Numbered from the stretch's first letter, positions 51,849 through 61,126 are shown. The stretch: 64,000 nt of DNA from Azospirillum lipoferum (GCF_024170005.1 NZ_JALJXJ010000009.1:62001-126000), one strand, 5' to 3'. Numbers and translations are program-made. Notes: a model not told the origin generated them from the sequence alone.

Positions 51849-52120
51849 TAAGCTCCAACGATTTAGTCAAAGGTTCCTTGACTGCCATGACGATTTAAAA
51901 GTACTTGCAATACAGTTGCGAAGACACCCGGTTACCGGTAGCGGATGCGCCAATTCTGATGGAGAGTCCGCTATCAGCTTTTCGGGTCTCTGACCTCTCT
52001 ACTCCATCATAATGGCCATGCTCCTGCCCAGAATGAACGTTGTGAGCAGGTGCCAAGCCCAACCAGCCATCAGCCAATGGTTGGCGCGCATGAACGCTAT
52101 GGAGGTCAGGTGATGGCTCC

Positions 52121-52591
52121 TTACTGCGGCGCCTTGGCGTGCATTTTTGTCGCTGTCGGCTTTCTTAGTGTACGCTGCCGTCGTGCAATCGCCTCGGCCA
52201 TTGCCTTGTCGAGTTCACCCGCTACCACCGCCCGCTTGATCTGCTCCAGCGTGGGCAGCAGGTTGTCCATCGCACCGACCGTGATCGCGGCCTTGCCAGG
52301 CTTGAGTTCGAGCGGCCTGTTGCCGTAGTGAATATGGAGGTGGATCGTTCCCGCCTCGTCCTTCCACCACCAGGGCCGGAACCGCACCGGCACGTCGCGG
52401 CGTTCCTTCGTGCCATTGACCTCCACCCACCGGCCGACCCGGCGGATGAACACCTCTCCTTTGATCGTCGCCGTCGCAGCCTCGATTTGAAGGGCCAGGG
52501 CATCGAGCAACTTGTGGCGAGCGGTGCCGACTGGACTGGTGTCGATGCGCTTCGCGGTGCTCGTCAGCGTCAGGCTGTCCATGATGCTCAT
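52121..52591 (-). CDS. Hypothetical protein, DUF6641-like
   Basis: A 156-residue protein of unknown function. The opening MSIMDSLTLTSTAKR, a central VPVRFRPWWWKDEAGTIHLH and NRPLELKPGKAAITVGAMD, plus a basic C-terminus, resemble the DUF6641 group that I know from plasmids and integrative elements; I am moderately sure. There is no transmembrane segment. A 7-bp inverted repeat (CCATACG/CGTATGG, 52601-52623) stands ten bases upstream of the start and could be an autoregulatory operator. Confidence 0.6.
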   Translation of the reverse strand: MSIMDSLTLTSTAKRIDTSPVGTARHKLLDALALQIEAATATIKGEVFIRRVGRWVEVNGTKERRDVPVRFRPWWWKDEAGTIHLHIHYGNRPLELKPGKAAITVGAMDNLLPTLEQIKRAVVAGELDKAMAEAIARRQRTLRKPTATKMHAKAPQ

Positions 52592-52600
52592 TGACGTTCT

Positions 52601-52754
52601 CCATACGTTCGATATTCGTATGGTAATGCCCCGGCAACGCCACTCAACACCAAAGGTTGAGCCAATGCCTCAAATCTCAAAAAGTTCGCTTCACCTGACG
52701 TGAAGCGCTCCGTGTCGTATTGAGCTAAATACACGTGCTACTCGTGTAGTAGCT
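52601..52754. promoter_or_regulatory. Cluster of four inverted repeats in a divergent control region
   Basis: Four perfect inverted repeats in 154 bases: CCATACG/CGTATGG (52601-52623), CTCAAC/GTTGAG (52643-52661), CGCTTCAC/GTGAAGCG (52687-52707) and AGCTA..TACACG/CGTGTA.TAGCT (52723-52754). They lie between two divergent small genes and could be operators or RNA hairpins. Confidence 0.6.
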
Positions 52755-52779
52755 CCACATTCACAGAAGGAGACCATAC

Positions 52780-52974
52780 ATGGACAAGACATATATCGAT
52801 GACATCCAGAAAATCGATGCGGACTTAGCAATCCCAACCCAGCCCGGAAGCACGCCTCTGCCAGAGGAAATCATGAAAAATCTTGAGGCGCGCGTTCACC
52901 TCATCCCGCGTCGATGTGCCGCCAACACTGAATTCGCACGCCAAGCGCGCCAGAAGCGTAACCAGTGCGATTGA
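52780..52974 (+). CDS. Small hypothetical protein (64 aa)
   Basis: A 64-residue polar protein with no recognised domain (opening MDKTYIDDIQKID; basic C-terminal half with ARQARQKRN). AGAAGGAGA nine bases upstream is the best ribosome binding site in the area, which is the main support for expression. It lies beside the DUF6641-like gene and downstream of the cluster of inverted repeats. Could be a small regulator or a leader-type protein of the island. Confidence 0.5.
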   Translation: MDKTYIDDIQKIDADLAIPTQPGSTPLPEEIMKNLEARVHLIPRRCAANTEFARQARQKRNQCD

Positions 52975-52986
52975 TCGTCAAGGCTG

Positions 52987-53313
52987 CTACTGGGCAAGCA
53001 CGGAGGTGGAACGCACTGCGCGGCGACGTGGTGTGCGGCAAAGACTACGCTGGTCAATGTCGATCCACACGGCGTCTGCACAATGCCGTAGGCGGGTAGC
53101 TATCGCCGAATGCGGGTTGAGTTCCACCAACGCGGTAGAGAGCCGCTTCAATCGAAGCGCAAGGCTCGTCAACACCTGTATGCTGGGGGTACGACCAGTA
53201 GCAAGAAGATTGCTGTAATAGCGACTGCTGCATCCGAGCCACACGCGGCTAAATTCAACCTGGGACGAGCAGAAGCTGTTAGACAAGAGAATGTTGTAGA
53301 TATCGCTCAACAC
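52987..53313 (-). CDS. Small protein resembling DUF6626 (possible helix-turn-helix)
   Basis: A 108-residue protein read from GTG 53313, which follows AAAGGTG by six bases. The first 60 residues (LSDIYNILLSNSFCSSQVEF, SRVWLGCSSRYYSNLLATGR, TPSIQVLTSLALRLKRL) have the length and rhythm of a small helical DNA-binding or phage-repressor-like domain, and remind me of DUF6626 proteins. The C-terminal part is basic and poorly structured. An upstream ATG (53385) would extend it but lacks a ribosome binding site. It is convergent with the 64-residue gene, 12 bases away. Confidence 0.5.
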   Translation of the reverse strand: MLSDIYNILLSNSFCSSQVEFSRVWLGCSSRYYSNLLATGRTPSIQVLTSLALRLKRLSTALVELNPHSAIATRLRHCADAVWIDIDQRSLCRTPRRRAVRSTSVLAQ

Positions 53314-53785
53314 TTTTTCACCTTTATGTAATTTTATGTCGAGCACCGCTGTGTGCGGCGCATAAATACTTATCGAAAAGCACATATCTGGACTGTATGG
53401 CGGTGAGGTTATCCGCTGTGTGGAAGGACCGGCGGGAGCCGATAGGAACACACGAAGGCCGAGAGGAGAGTAGGCCAGCCCACCAGAAGGGCACCGCAAA
53501 GTAACCCCTGTAATGGCACCAACCTACCCAGGGCGGTCGGCGGTATAAGGTGGCTGGTAACGGTCCCGTAAATAGGACACCCCTGCTGAAGGCAGGGCGA
53601 CAAATGACGGTGGCTCTGTGATGACACCATAACCACCACCCACGCGACGATCACCTTCCGGGTCGGCGAGTGGCACCGAAACTGGCGTGAGCCAGGGAAT
53701 GAGAGGATGGCAGGAAATCGGGTTTCCGCCTGCTGTGAATGCCTCGACGGAAGGGGCGATGACGGCTTTATACGCAGAACGAACA

Positions 53786-53856
53786 ATTCCCCCCTGTGAT
53801 AACCGACAAGCACATATGTGCTTCACTTCAAGTGAACGGCTATCACAGGGGGGAAT
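53786..53856. repeat. 16-bp perfect inverted repeat with nested palindromes
   Basis: ATTCCCCCCTGTGATA (53786-53801) and its exact complement TATCACAGGGGGGAAT (53841-53856) enclose 39 bases. Inside lie the 16-bp palindrome AAGCACATATGTGCTT (53808-53823) and TTCACTTCAAGTGAA (53822-53836), which overlap by two bases. Confidence 0.85.
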
Positions 53857-53902
53857 GTGCTCTGTCCAGCATTGACGCAGGACGAGAGATTTGAAGACAC
53901 CA

Positions 53903-53952
53903 CGTTTGGTGGTTTGCCGGACGAGTTTACGAGGCCGAGAAACCACCAAACG
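53903..53952. repeat. 13-bp perfect inverted repeat
   Basis: CGTTTGGTGGTTT (53903-53915) and AAACCACCAAACG (53940-53952) with a 24-base loop. It is followed by a shorter AATGCG/CGCATT repeat at 53959-53980, just before the gene at 54010. Confidence 0.85.
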
Positions 53953-54009
53953 GTCGCGAATGCGTGAGCGTTCGCGCATTAAGCTACAAACATTATACGG
54001 AGAAATAAG

Positions 54010-54228
54010 ATGCGGCTACACGAGATTATAGGTGTATCAGGAGTTGAAGGGCATCAGAACCTCAGTGAGATCGGGCCTTCCGATACGGCCGCTGATGCAG
54101 CGAGCCGGCAGGCTGACGGGATGATGAAGCGCGCCAAGCTGGCGAAGATGCGTGCGGCTGTGGTGAAGGCACAAAAGGCTCTTTCCGCCAAACAGCAAGC
54201 TCTCTCAACGGCGAACCGAAACGTATAA
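54010..54228 (+). CDS. Small hypothetical protein (72 aa)
   Basis: A 72-residue protein with a good site (ACGGAGAAATAAG) before ATG 54010. The C-terminal half (MMKRAKLAKMRAAVVKAQKA, LSAKQQALSTANRNV) is a basic, amphipathic helix. I do not recognise the family. It stands between the palindrome-rich region and the restriction operon, on the same strand as the latter, and could be a regulatory or accessory protein. Confidence 0.5.
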   Translation: MRLHEIIGVSGVEGHQNLSEIGPSDTAADAASRQADGMMKRAKLAKMRAAVVKAQKALSAKQQALSTANRNV

Positions 54229-54345
54229 GCCGGTCTCTACCCCTTATCTGCTGCGGCCAATCATCCGACCACTAAATGAGGGTTGCAGCCACCACACGGC
54301 GCGCGCGATATTCTATCGATAGGATAGGCGTTGGGGACGTAGCCG

Positions 54346-56478
54346 ATGAGCAACGAAGCGTTTTCCAGGGTGAAGATCGATGCCCAGCTTAGGGACGTGT
54401 CCTGGAACCTCGTAGACGGCAAAAGCGTCCGCTATGAATACGTTCTTCCGGACGGCACCCGCGCCGACTATGTGCTTTGCAACCGGCACGGCCATTCGCT
54501 GGCGGTCGTCGAGGCCAAGAAGGCAACCACCAACCCGCCCGAGGCCGAAGGGCAGGCGCTCGCCTACGCAAAGCAACTCGGCGTGCCCTTCATCTTTCTC
54601 GCCAACGGCGAAGAGGTGTGGTTCTGGGAATGGGAACGTGAGGCCCACCCCCGCAAGGTTACGACCTTCTTCAACCAAGCCGACCTGGAACGGACCGAGG
54701 CGCTGCGCAAGCTGCGCGTGGACCCGCTGACCATTCCCATCGACACCAAGATCGCAGGCCGTCCCTACCAGAGTGAATGCATCGACGCCTTGTGCCAAGC
54801 CATCCAGCACGGGCGGCGAAAGCTGCTGGTTTCGATGGCGACCGGCACGGGTAAAACCCGCACCGCGGCCGCCTTCATCAAGCGGCTTTTCGAAGCCAAT
54901 CTCGTCAGCCGCGTGCTGTTCCTCGTGGACCGCATCACCCTCGCCAAGCAGGCCGAGGACGCTTTCGCCGAATACCTTCCCGACTATCCCGCTTATGTCC
55001 TGCGGGGCGGCCGCCGGTTCCAGGACGAGAAGCGTATCACCGTGAGCACCCTTCAGACCTTTATCGGTGAATACGCCAGCCTGCCCAGCAGCTATTTCCA
55101 GCTTATCATCGTTGATGAGTGCCACCGCTCGATCTACGGCCAGTGGAGCGGCAGCCTGAAGCATTTCGACGGCATCCAGGTCGGCTTGACCGCCACCCCA
55201 TGTGTGCTGAAGGACCCCGACCAGTTGCCCGATCCCGAAGACGGCAAATTCATCCGCGACACGCTGCGCTTCTTCGAGGTGGCAGAGCCGACCTACACCT
55301 ATTCGCTCAAGCAGGCCATTCAGGAAGGCCACCTCGTTCCCTACCACATCTTCAAGGCAATGACCGTCAAGACGGCGGCGGAAGGGGGCTTCGAGGTCAA
55401 ACGAGAAGAACTCGACTGGTCGGCTATGGACGACGATACCCGCACTGAGTTCGAAACGTTGTTCAACGGCGACGACACGATCACGGTCGATCCCTCGGCT
55501 CTCGAACGGAAGTTCACCATTCCAGAGCGCAACCGCGCCATCGTTCGCGAGTTCCGGCAGGTGTTGGAAAAGGGCTTTGCGGGCAAGGACGGCGTGCGTC
55601 GCGTCCCCATGTGGGGCAAAACCATTGTTTTCGGTGTCACCAAACGGCACGCCGAAACTCTGGCTCAGATGTTCGACCAGGAGTTCGCCGACAAGAAGCC
55701 CTCGCCGGAAGTCCGCTACGCCGACTTCGTCGTGTCGGGCACGGGTGATGGCGACAGCCCGGACGGCATGACCAAGATCAAGCGGTTCAAGGACGAGCGG
55801 TTTCCGCAGATCCTCGTCAGCGTCAACATGCTTGACACCGGGTTCGACTGCCCCGAGGTGGTCAACCTCGTGATGGCGCGCTTCACCAAATCGACCATCC
55901 TCTACCAGCAGATGCGCGGGCGCGGCACGCGGCAAGCCCCGCACATCAAGAAGCCCAACTTCACCCTGTTCGATTTCGTCGGCGTCACCGACTACCACGG
56001 CGACGACGAGGATATGCCCGAAGGCGGCTTCGTCACATCGAAGCCAGTCGGCCCAACTGGCAAGCCGCGCAAACTGCTCGTCCTCGATGTCAACGACCAC
56101 ATCGATCCGACGACGCGCAATTGGGTGACGCTGGACGAGAATGGCAATTTCGTGCTCACCGACGAGCAGGAAGCTCAGGCGTCGGTGCTCGGCTTAAGGT
56201 TCGAGGCGTGGCTTGCCACCCAATCCCCCAACGCTGACCAACTGCGCTGGTTGCGCATGATGGAAAGCCAAATCCGCGCCAATGTGGGCGATATGGAGAG
56301 CGTCGAGCTTTACCACTTCACCCTGCCGCCCTTCTCGCTGAACGGCGGTCTTCAGCGGGCGCGGCAGCTTTTCGGCGACGACGCCAAGCTGGAGGCGATG
56401 CTTGCCAGCCTCAACGCGGCTGTGCTCCAAGATGAAACGGTCGGCGACCACGACACGGCCTCCGCCCCAGCACATTAA
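54346..56478 (+). CDS. hsdR: Type I restriction enzyme, R subunit (EcoEI-like)
   Basis: A 710-residue motor and nuclease subunit. The N-terminal endonuclease domain has the PD-(D/E)xK-type segment RADYVLCNRHGHSLAVVEAK (Asp about 41, Glu-x-Lys about 58-60). The helicase has Walker A SMATGTGKTRTA (about 163), a DECH box in IIVDECHRS (about 256), TATP and a C-terminal domain with MLDTGFDCPEVV and QMRGRGTRQAP. The EcoEI-type C-terminal domain closes the protein. It is shorter than EcoKI R, as usual for this subgroup. It translocates DNA and cuts unmodified sequence with HsdM and HsdS. It is first of a six-gene operon; hsdM starts 20 bases after its stop. Confidence 0.93.
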   Translation: MSNEAFSRVKIDAQLRDVSWNLVDGKSVRYEYVLPDGTRADYVLCNRHGHSLAVVEAKKATTNPPEAEGQALAYAKQLGVPFIFLANGEEVWFWEWEREAHPRKVTTFFNQADLERTEALRKLRVDPLTIPIDTKIAGRPYQSECIDALCQAIQHGRRKLLVSMATGTGKTRTAAAFIKRLFEANLVSRVLFLVDRITLAKQAEDAFAEYLPDYPAYVLRGGRRFQDEKRITVSTLQTFIGEYASLPSSYFQLIIVDECHRSIYGQWSGSLKHFDGIQVGLTATPCVLKDPDQLPDPEDGKFIRDTLRFFEVAEPTYTYSLKQAIQEGHLVPYHIFKAMTVKTAAEGGFEVKREELDWSAMDDDTRTEFETLFNGDDTITVDPSALERKFTIPERNRAIVREFRQVLEKGFAGKDGVRRVPMWGKTIVFGVTKRHAETLAQMFDQEFADKKPSPEVRYADFVVSGTGDGDSPDGMTKIKRFKDERFPQILVSVNMLDTGFDCPEVVNLVMARFTKSTILYQQMRGRGTRQAPHIKKPNFTLFDFVGVTDYHGDDEDMPEGGFVTSKPVGPTGKPRKLLVLDVNDHIDPTTRNWVTLDENGNFVLTDEQEAQASVLGLRFEAWLATQSPNADQLRWLRMMESQIRANVGDMESVELYHFTLPPFSLNGGLQRARQLFGDDAKLEAMLASLNAAVLQDETVGDHDTASAPAH

Positions 56479-56498
56479 CCCGTTAGGACCAAGACCCC

Positions 56499-58121
56499 AT
56501 GCCCATGACCCCCGAGCTTCGGCGCGGCGTCGAGCAAATCCGCGACTACCTCTATGGTGGCGGCTATCCCGATCCGATGGCGAACGCCGAACAATTGTCG
56601 TTCCTGTTCTTCTTCTATCTGGTCGAGGGCATCGACGCCGACAATGCAATGCGGGCCAAGGCGACCAAGCGCGACTACGCCAGCATGTTCGCCGGGGATT
56701 GGACACTACGGAACCCGCTCAATGCGCCTGCACCAGGGGTGACAAGCGTTCCCGCCGCGCGCATGCGCTGGTCGCAATGGAACGTAATGGCCGGGGAACC
56801 TTTGGTCCGCTGGATGCGAGACGAGGTATTCCCCTTCTACACCGAGGTTGCCGAACGGTCGGCGATGAACTTTATGACCGGGGCGCGTCTCGGCATCGAC
56901 GAGCCGGTGGTGCTGACCCAGGTAGTCGGGCTGATCGACGGGCTGCGGCTTGACGAGGCCGACGCCGATACCAAGGGCGACCTGTTCGAGCATGTGTTGC
57001 GGCAGATCAAGCAGGCCGGTGAACTCGGCCAGTTTCGCACCCCGCGCCACATCATCCGCGCCATCATCGAGATGGTGGACCCGCAGGTCGGCGAAACCAT
57101 CTACGACCCCGCCGCCGGCACCGCCGGCTTCCTTGTCGGGGCCTACAATCACATTCGCCTCGCCAACTCCTCGGTCAACGGCGTTCACGAAGCCGAAGTG
57201 GATGGCAAGCTGGTCCGGCGCGGTTGGGGCGACCGCCTCAGCGCGGCAATGACCAACGTCCTGAACAACGCCACCTTCTACGGCAACGACGTGGACCCCA
57301 AGATGGTCCGCCTTGCCACGATGAACCTGACCCTGCGCGGCCTACCCGCTGTCCACATTCTCAAGCGCAACGTCCTGACCACCACCATCGACCGGACGGA
57401 GAAGGCCGAGATCGGCCTGCCGCTCGACGGCTTCGACGTGGTGCTCGCCAATCCGCCCTTTTCCGGCCGGGTGGACAAGGACCGCATCGTCGATGACGTG
57501 AAAGTCGGCACCACGACCGCGACGGAACTCCTGTTCCTCAAATACATGCTGAACACCCTGAAAGATGGTGGGCGCTGCGGTGTTGTTGTGCCCGAAGGCG
57601 TGCTGTTCGGCAGCACAGGCGCGCACAAGGAATTTCGCCGCCAACTGGTCGAGAACAACACGGTCGAAGCAGTGCTGAGCCTACCCGGAGGCGTGTTCCA
57701 GCCCTATTCCGTGGTGAAGACCTCGGTGTTGCTGTTCCGCAAGGGCGGGACGACCGAGCGGGTGTTGTTCCTGCACGCCGACGCTGACGGTTACAAGCTC
57801 GACGCCAACCACGACACTCCCATAGAGGCCGACGACCTTCCCGCTTTGGTGGACGCTTACCGCGACCGTGCTGCTTTGGTGCAGCGATGGGATAGCCGCG
57901 ATGCCGACGCCGAATGGACCGAGAAATGGTGGTTCGCCGAGAGCGGCGCGATACGGGGCAACGACTTCAGCCTGTCGGCGGGCCGGTATCGCCCACAATC
58001 GCAGGCACAGGTGGAACACCGTAACCCGCTGGAATTGCTGGACGAGCTTCGGGCCATCGAGACGGAGATCTTGACCGAACTGGATGCGCTAACCGACAAG
58101 CTGCGGGAGCGCATGAGATGA
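56499..58121 (+). CDS. hsdM: Type I restriction-modification, DNA methyltransferase subunit
   Basis: A 540-residue N6-adenine methyltransferase. The N-terminal HsdM helical domain (about 10-140) is followed by the SAM-binding motif YDPAAGTAGFLVGAY (about 202) and the catalytic NPPF in VVLANPPFSG (about 316). Further support comes from QFRTPRHIIRAIIEMVDP and CGVVVPEGVLFGS. It modifies adenine in the sequence read by HsdS. Its stop overlaps the hsdS start (ATGA), so the two are translationally coupled. Confidence 0.95.
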   Translation: MPMTPELRRGVEQIRDYLYGGGYPDPMANAEQLSFLFFFYLVEGIDADNAMRAKATKRDYASMFAGDWTLRNPLNAPAPGVTSVPAARMRWSQWNVMAGEPLVRWMRDEVFPFYTEVAERSAMNFMTGARLGIDEPVVLTQVVGLIDGLRLDEADADTKGDLFEHVLRQIKQAGELGQFRTPRHIIRAIIEMVDPQVGETIYDPAAGTAGFLVGAYNHIRLANSSVNGVHEAEVDGKLVRRGWGDRLSAAMTNVLNNATFYGNDVDPKMVRLATMNLTLRGLPAVHILKRNVLTTTIDRTEKAEIGLPLDGFDVVLANPPFSGRVDKDRIVDDVKVGTTTATELLFLKYMLNTLKDGGRCGVVVPEGVLFGSTGAHKEFRRQLVENNTVEAVLSLPGGVFQPYSVVKTSVLLFRKGGTTERVLFLHADADGYKLDANHDTPIEADDLPALVDAYRDRAALVQRWDSRDADAEWTEKWWFAESGAIRGNDFSLSAGRYRPQSQAQVEHRNPLELLDELRAIETEILTELDALTDKLRERMR

Positions 58122-59350
58122 GCGACCAGTGCGCGTGGCCTATTGTCCGTCTTGGCGACATCATCACGGATGCCGCTTATGGAACGAGTGTGAAGTGCTC
58201 GGACAATCCTGAGGGCGTGCCTGTCTTACGAATGGGAAACGTGCGATATGATGGGTCTCTTGACCTGTCGAATTTGAAATATGCCCATTTTTCCCAATCC
58301 GAATGGCGCAAATTTGGGCTGGCTACGGGTGATATACTGTTCAATCGAACGAACAGCAAAGAGCTTGTGGGAAAGACCGGGCTTTGGGATGGCCGTTTCA
58401 AGGCCGCAGCCGCATCCTATTTCATCCGCATTCGAGTTAACAGTGATCGCGTGCTCCCCGAATGGGTCTGGTGGTTTCTCAACTCACCGCAGATGAAAAA
58501 GTGCCTGTTTGCGACAGCGCGCGGTGCCATCGGACAAGCGAACATCAACGGCGAGGAACTGAGGGCATTCCCTATCCCCTTGCCGTCCCTGACTGAACAG
58601 CACCGCATCGTGGACATCCTGAACAACGCCGCCAGCATCCGACGGCTTCGGGACGAGGCACGGGCCAAGGTGCGGGAACTCGTGCCCACGCTTTTCGTCG
58701 AGATGTTCGGTGATCCGGCAACGAACCCGAAAGGATGGCCCAGCGCTATGCTCGACGACGTCGCGTTCATCGGCTCTGGCGTTACCAAAGGGCGCAAGCT
58801 GGAAGGGGTTGAGACCGTTAACGTGCCTTATCTACGGGTTGCCAATGTTCAGGACGGGCGGCTTAATATGGCTGAGATCAAAACAATTCCGATCCGGCTG
58901 GATGAACGAGCGAAATATGCGCTCCTTCCTGGCGACCTCGTCATGACCGAAGGAGGAGACCCTGACAAATTGGGTCGTTCTGCCATATGGAAAGGCGAGA
59001 TTGATGGGTGTGTCCATCAAAACCACGTGTTCCGTGTTCGACCGCGTAACGAAAAGGTATTGTCTGACTACCTCTGCGCCCTGACCAGTAGCGGATATGG
59101 AAAAGCATATTTTCTTCTGGTTGCAAAGCAGACAACGGGGATTGCTTCGATTAACCGGACCCAGTTGGGGCGTTTCCCGGTCCTGCTCCCGCCGCTCGCC
59201 CTTCAACAGGAATTTGCTGAGCGTATCACTGAAATCGAAGCAATGGCTGCGCTCAGCGACAAGGCCGTTGCCGCCGCTGAACAACTGACCCAATCCCTGC
59301 TCGCGCAGGCATTTGGCCGCATTCCATATCGTCAATCAGTGGAAGCTTGA
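58118..59350 (+). CDS. hsdS: Type I restriction-modification, specificity subunit
   Basis: A 410-residue specificity subunit with two target-recognition halves. The first begins WPIVRLGDIITDAAYGTS and ends IPLPSLTEQHRIVDILN, followed by a helical spacer (ASIRRLRDEARAKVRELVPT). The second begins WPSAMLDDVAFIGSGVTKGR and ends LLPPLALQQEFAERI with a second helical spacer. Two different half-site recognition domains imply a bipartite target. It overlaps hsdM by four bases. The sequence recognised cannot be derived by eye. Confidence 0.93.
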   Translation: MSDQCAWPIVRLGDIITDAAYGTSVKCSDNPEGVPVLRMGNVRYDGSLDLSNLKYAHFSQSEWRKFGLATGDILFNRTNSKELVGKTGLWDGRFKAAAASYFIRIRVNSDRVLPEWVWWFLNSPQMKKCLFATARGAIGQANINGEELRAFPIPLPSLTEQHRIVDILNNAASIRRLRDEARAKVRELVPTLFVEMFGDPATNPKGWPSAMLDDVAFIGSGVTKGRKLEGVETVNVPYLRVANVQDGRLNMAEIKTIPIRLDERAKYALLPGDLVMTEGGDPDKLGRSAIWKGEIDGCVHQNHVFRVRPRNEKVLSDYLCALTSSGYGKAYFLLVAKQTTGIASINRTQLGRFPVLLPPLALQQEFAERITEIEAMAALSDKAVAAAEQLTQSLLAQAFGRIPYRQSVEA

Positions 59351-59353
59351 TCC

Positions 59354-60508
59354 ATGCCCTTTACCACTCAGGCGTTCGCCCGTAAGCTGTCCGATTTGCG
59401 CGCCTCATTCGGAGAGACTTTGGGTGATGTCGCCGCAGCCGTGGGCATTGGATCTCAAGCGTTGCAGGCGTTGGAAGCTGGCATGGCTACGCCGACAGGT
59501 GACGAGGTATTGATCCTCGCCGACTACTTCAAGTGTGAGTTCTCTTGGCTGATTGAGGATGATGCCTCAAACCCTGACGAAAACGCCGCTATGATGCTTC
59601 GCTCGGAAAGCGGGCGATTGGCAGCGGCTGATCGTCACGTGATCGCCGAGTTCATGTATCTCTGTAAATCGCAGGCTTTGCTCGAAGATTTGCTTGAGCT
59701 TCGGCCTAGCGAGGATGGTTTCTCCTTTACCACGCGCGGTACTTTCTTTAAGGCTCACGGAAAGGATTGCGCTCATGCCTTCCGTCAGTGGCACCGTTTG
59801 GCGCCCAACGCAGTCATCCCCGATGTTTACCAATGGTTGCGAAAGGCGGGGCTCCGTGTGTTCCGGCGGCCATTGGCTAACTCAAACATATCCGGCTTGT
59901 TCATCCGGCACCCAGAAGCGGGGCGCTGCATCCTGATCAACGCGAATGAAGACATCTACCGCCAACGGTTCAGCGCTGCCCACGAGGCCGGGCATGCCCT
60001 AATGGACACCGACCGGGGATATAACGTTTCCCAGGACGCCGATGTATCCAGCGCCGACCTTCGTGAAGTCCGCGCCAGCACGTTCGCTTCCTGCTTTCTG
60101 ATGCCGCCCGAATTACTGACCATGCTGGGAACGCCTGCACAGTGGCGGACGCCTGAAAAAATCGTTGAAGCAGCCGACCGACTGTCAGTGTCCATACCCG
60201 CTCTTCTTTCAGCCTTGAAGCGCGACAACATTCTTGATCAGCCAGCAATCACCCGACTACGTGATATACGCCTGCACCTACCGAATAAGCGTGATCCCGA
60301 GTTGGTGGGAGATTTTTCGCCACACGAATTGGAACGGAAACGGATCTTGCTCGCGAAAGGATTGCATGCCGAATTTGTGCATCACGCATTCGAGGCATAT
60401 CACCGGCACCTGATTTCGTTGGCCAAGCTCGCGGACATTTTGCTGGTTGAACGATCCGATGTTGAGGAACTAGCGAGACTATTTGGTGTGAGTGAGCGCC
60501 ATGGTTGA
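59354..60508 (+). CDS. XRE helix-turn-helix / ImmA-IrrE zinc peptidase fusion
   Basis: A 384-residue protein. An XRE-type helix-turn-helix (about 8-65, FGETLGDVAAAVGIGSQAL) is joined to an ImmA/IrrE-type metallopeptidase whose zinc motif is AAHEAGHAL (about 210), with CFLMPPELL downstream. In phages, ImmA cleaves repressors; in toxin-antitoxin operons the same fusion often controls a neighbouring toxin. The gene starts three bases after hsdS and its 3' end overlaps the PIN-like gene. The last 90 residues are helical and not recognised. It may regulate the operon or act as antitoxin to the PIN protein. Confidence 0.88.
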   Translation: MPFTTQAFARKLSDLRASFGETLGDVAAAVGIGSQALQALEAGMATPTGDEVLILADYFKCEFSWLIEDDASNPDENAAMMLRSESGRLAAADRHVIAEFMYLCKSQALLEDLLELRPSEDGFSFTTRGTFFKAHGKDCAHAFRQWHRLAPNAVIPDVYQWLRKAGLRVFRRPLANSNISGLFIRHPEAGRCILINANEDIYRQRFSAAHEAGHALMDTDRGYNVSQDADVSSADLREVRASTFASCFLMPPELLTMLGTPAQWRTPEKIVEAADRLSVSIPALLSALKRDNILDQPAITRLRDIRLHLPNKRDPELVGDFSPHELERKRILLAKGLHAEFVHHAFEAYHRHLISLAKLADILLVERSDVEELARLFGVSERHG

Positions 60509-61115
60509 TGCTCCGCGTGATGACGCCCTACGGGTATTCCCGGCCGTTTCCGCGATCGATACTTGTGCAGTATGGAATATTTTGTCCAGCCGTACTCTAA
60601 GCGCCGCGATCTCGCGGAAAGGGTGTCATTTCGTCCTTGCGGAATATGTCCGTTATGAATGCCTTGGCAAGCCAAGAACGAATTTAACTGAGGCTGATGC
60701 CGCGCTGTGTGAGAAGCTGAAGACTGAAATTACAAGCAGCAAACAGTTCAGCGTCCATCCGCTGGGGGTAGACGACCTCCGGGATTTGGTAGCGACCGTC
60801 GGTTCTCCGAAGCGTTTTCATCATGGTGAGGTCGCTGCTCTTGCCCTTTCCAGAAAACTCGGCAACGGCTTTCTCACGGATGACTATGCGGCACGGAAGG
60901 TCGGCGAAAACACCCTTGGTCAGGATCGTGTCCGATCAACGCCGCTTCTGGTTGGATGGCTGGTCTATGATGGGCAGCTTACCGATGGGGATATCCCTGT
61001 GATTGTTGCCGACAACAAGGCGTATCGCAACAAGCGGGGATTTCTCGGCTCTTTCATCCAGAAATGCTATGAGCACGCAATGGGCCTTCGCTTGCGCGAC
61101 CGTAAAGGCGTGTAG
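60501..61115 (+). CDS. PIN-like nuclease, putative toxin
   Basis: A 204-residue protein with the acidic residues of a PIN domain: Asp in SAIDTCAVWNIL near the start, Glu in HHGEVAALALSR, and Asp-Asp in FLTDDYAARK. PIN proteins cleave RNA and are common toxins. Its start (ATG 60501; GTG 60492 is also possible) overlaps the end of the XRE/ImmA gene by eight bases, so the pair probably forms a functional module. The C-terminal 60 residues (VIVADNKAYRNKRGFLGSFI) are basic and not recognised. Confidence 0.8.
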   Translation: MVDAPRDDALRVFPAVSAIDTCAVWNILSSRTLSAAISRKGCHFVLAEYVRYECLGKPRTNLTEADAALCEKLKTEITSSKQFSVHPLGVDDLRDLVATVGSPKRFHHGEVAALALSRKLGNGFLTDDYAARKVGENTLGQDRVRSTPLLVGWLVYDGQLTDGDIPVIVADNKAYRNKRGFLGSFIQKCYEHAMGLRLRDRKGV

Positions 61116-61126
61116 AGAGATTTGCC

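Larger units (their letters stand above)
53400..53980. other. Structured region without a credible gene
   Basis: About 580 bases rich in potential hairpins, including CCCTGC/GCAGGG (53581-53597) and GGAAA/TTTCC near 53727, and two long inverted repeats described separately. Open frames here have unnatural composition and no ribosome binding site. The density of perfect short stems suggests a structured RNA, a replication or transfer origin, or a recombination site. I cannot name it. Confidence 0.5.

Noticed and set aside
51849..52120. Insertion-sequence remnant between the Panacea gene and the DUF6641-like gene
   Set aside because: A 60-residue minus-strand frame here looked like a repeat-derived fragment, but no terminal inverted repeats or transposase motif is visible, so no call was made.
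53524..53979. 151-residue minus-strand frame in the palindrome-rich region
   Set aside because: No ribosome binding site, no recognisable domain, and it reads through the perfect inverted repeats, which is unusual for a coding region.
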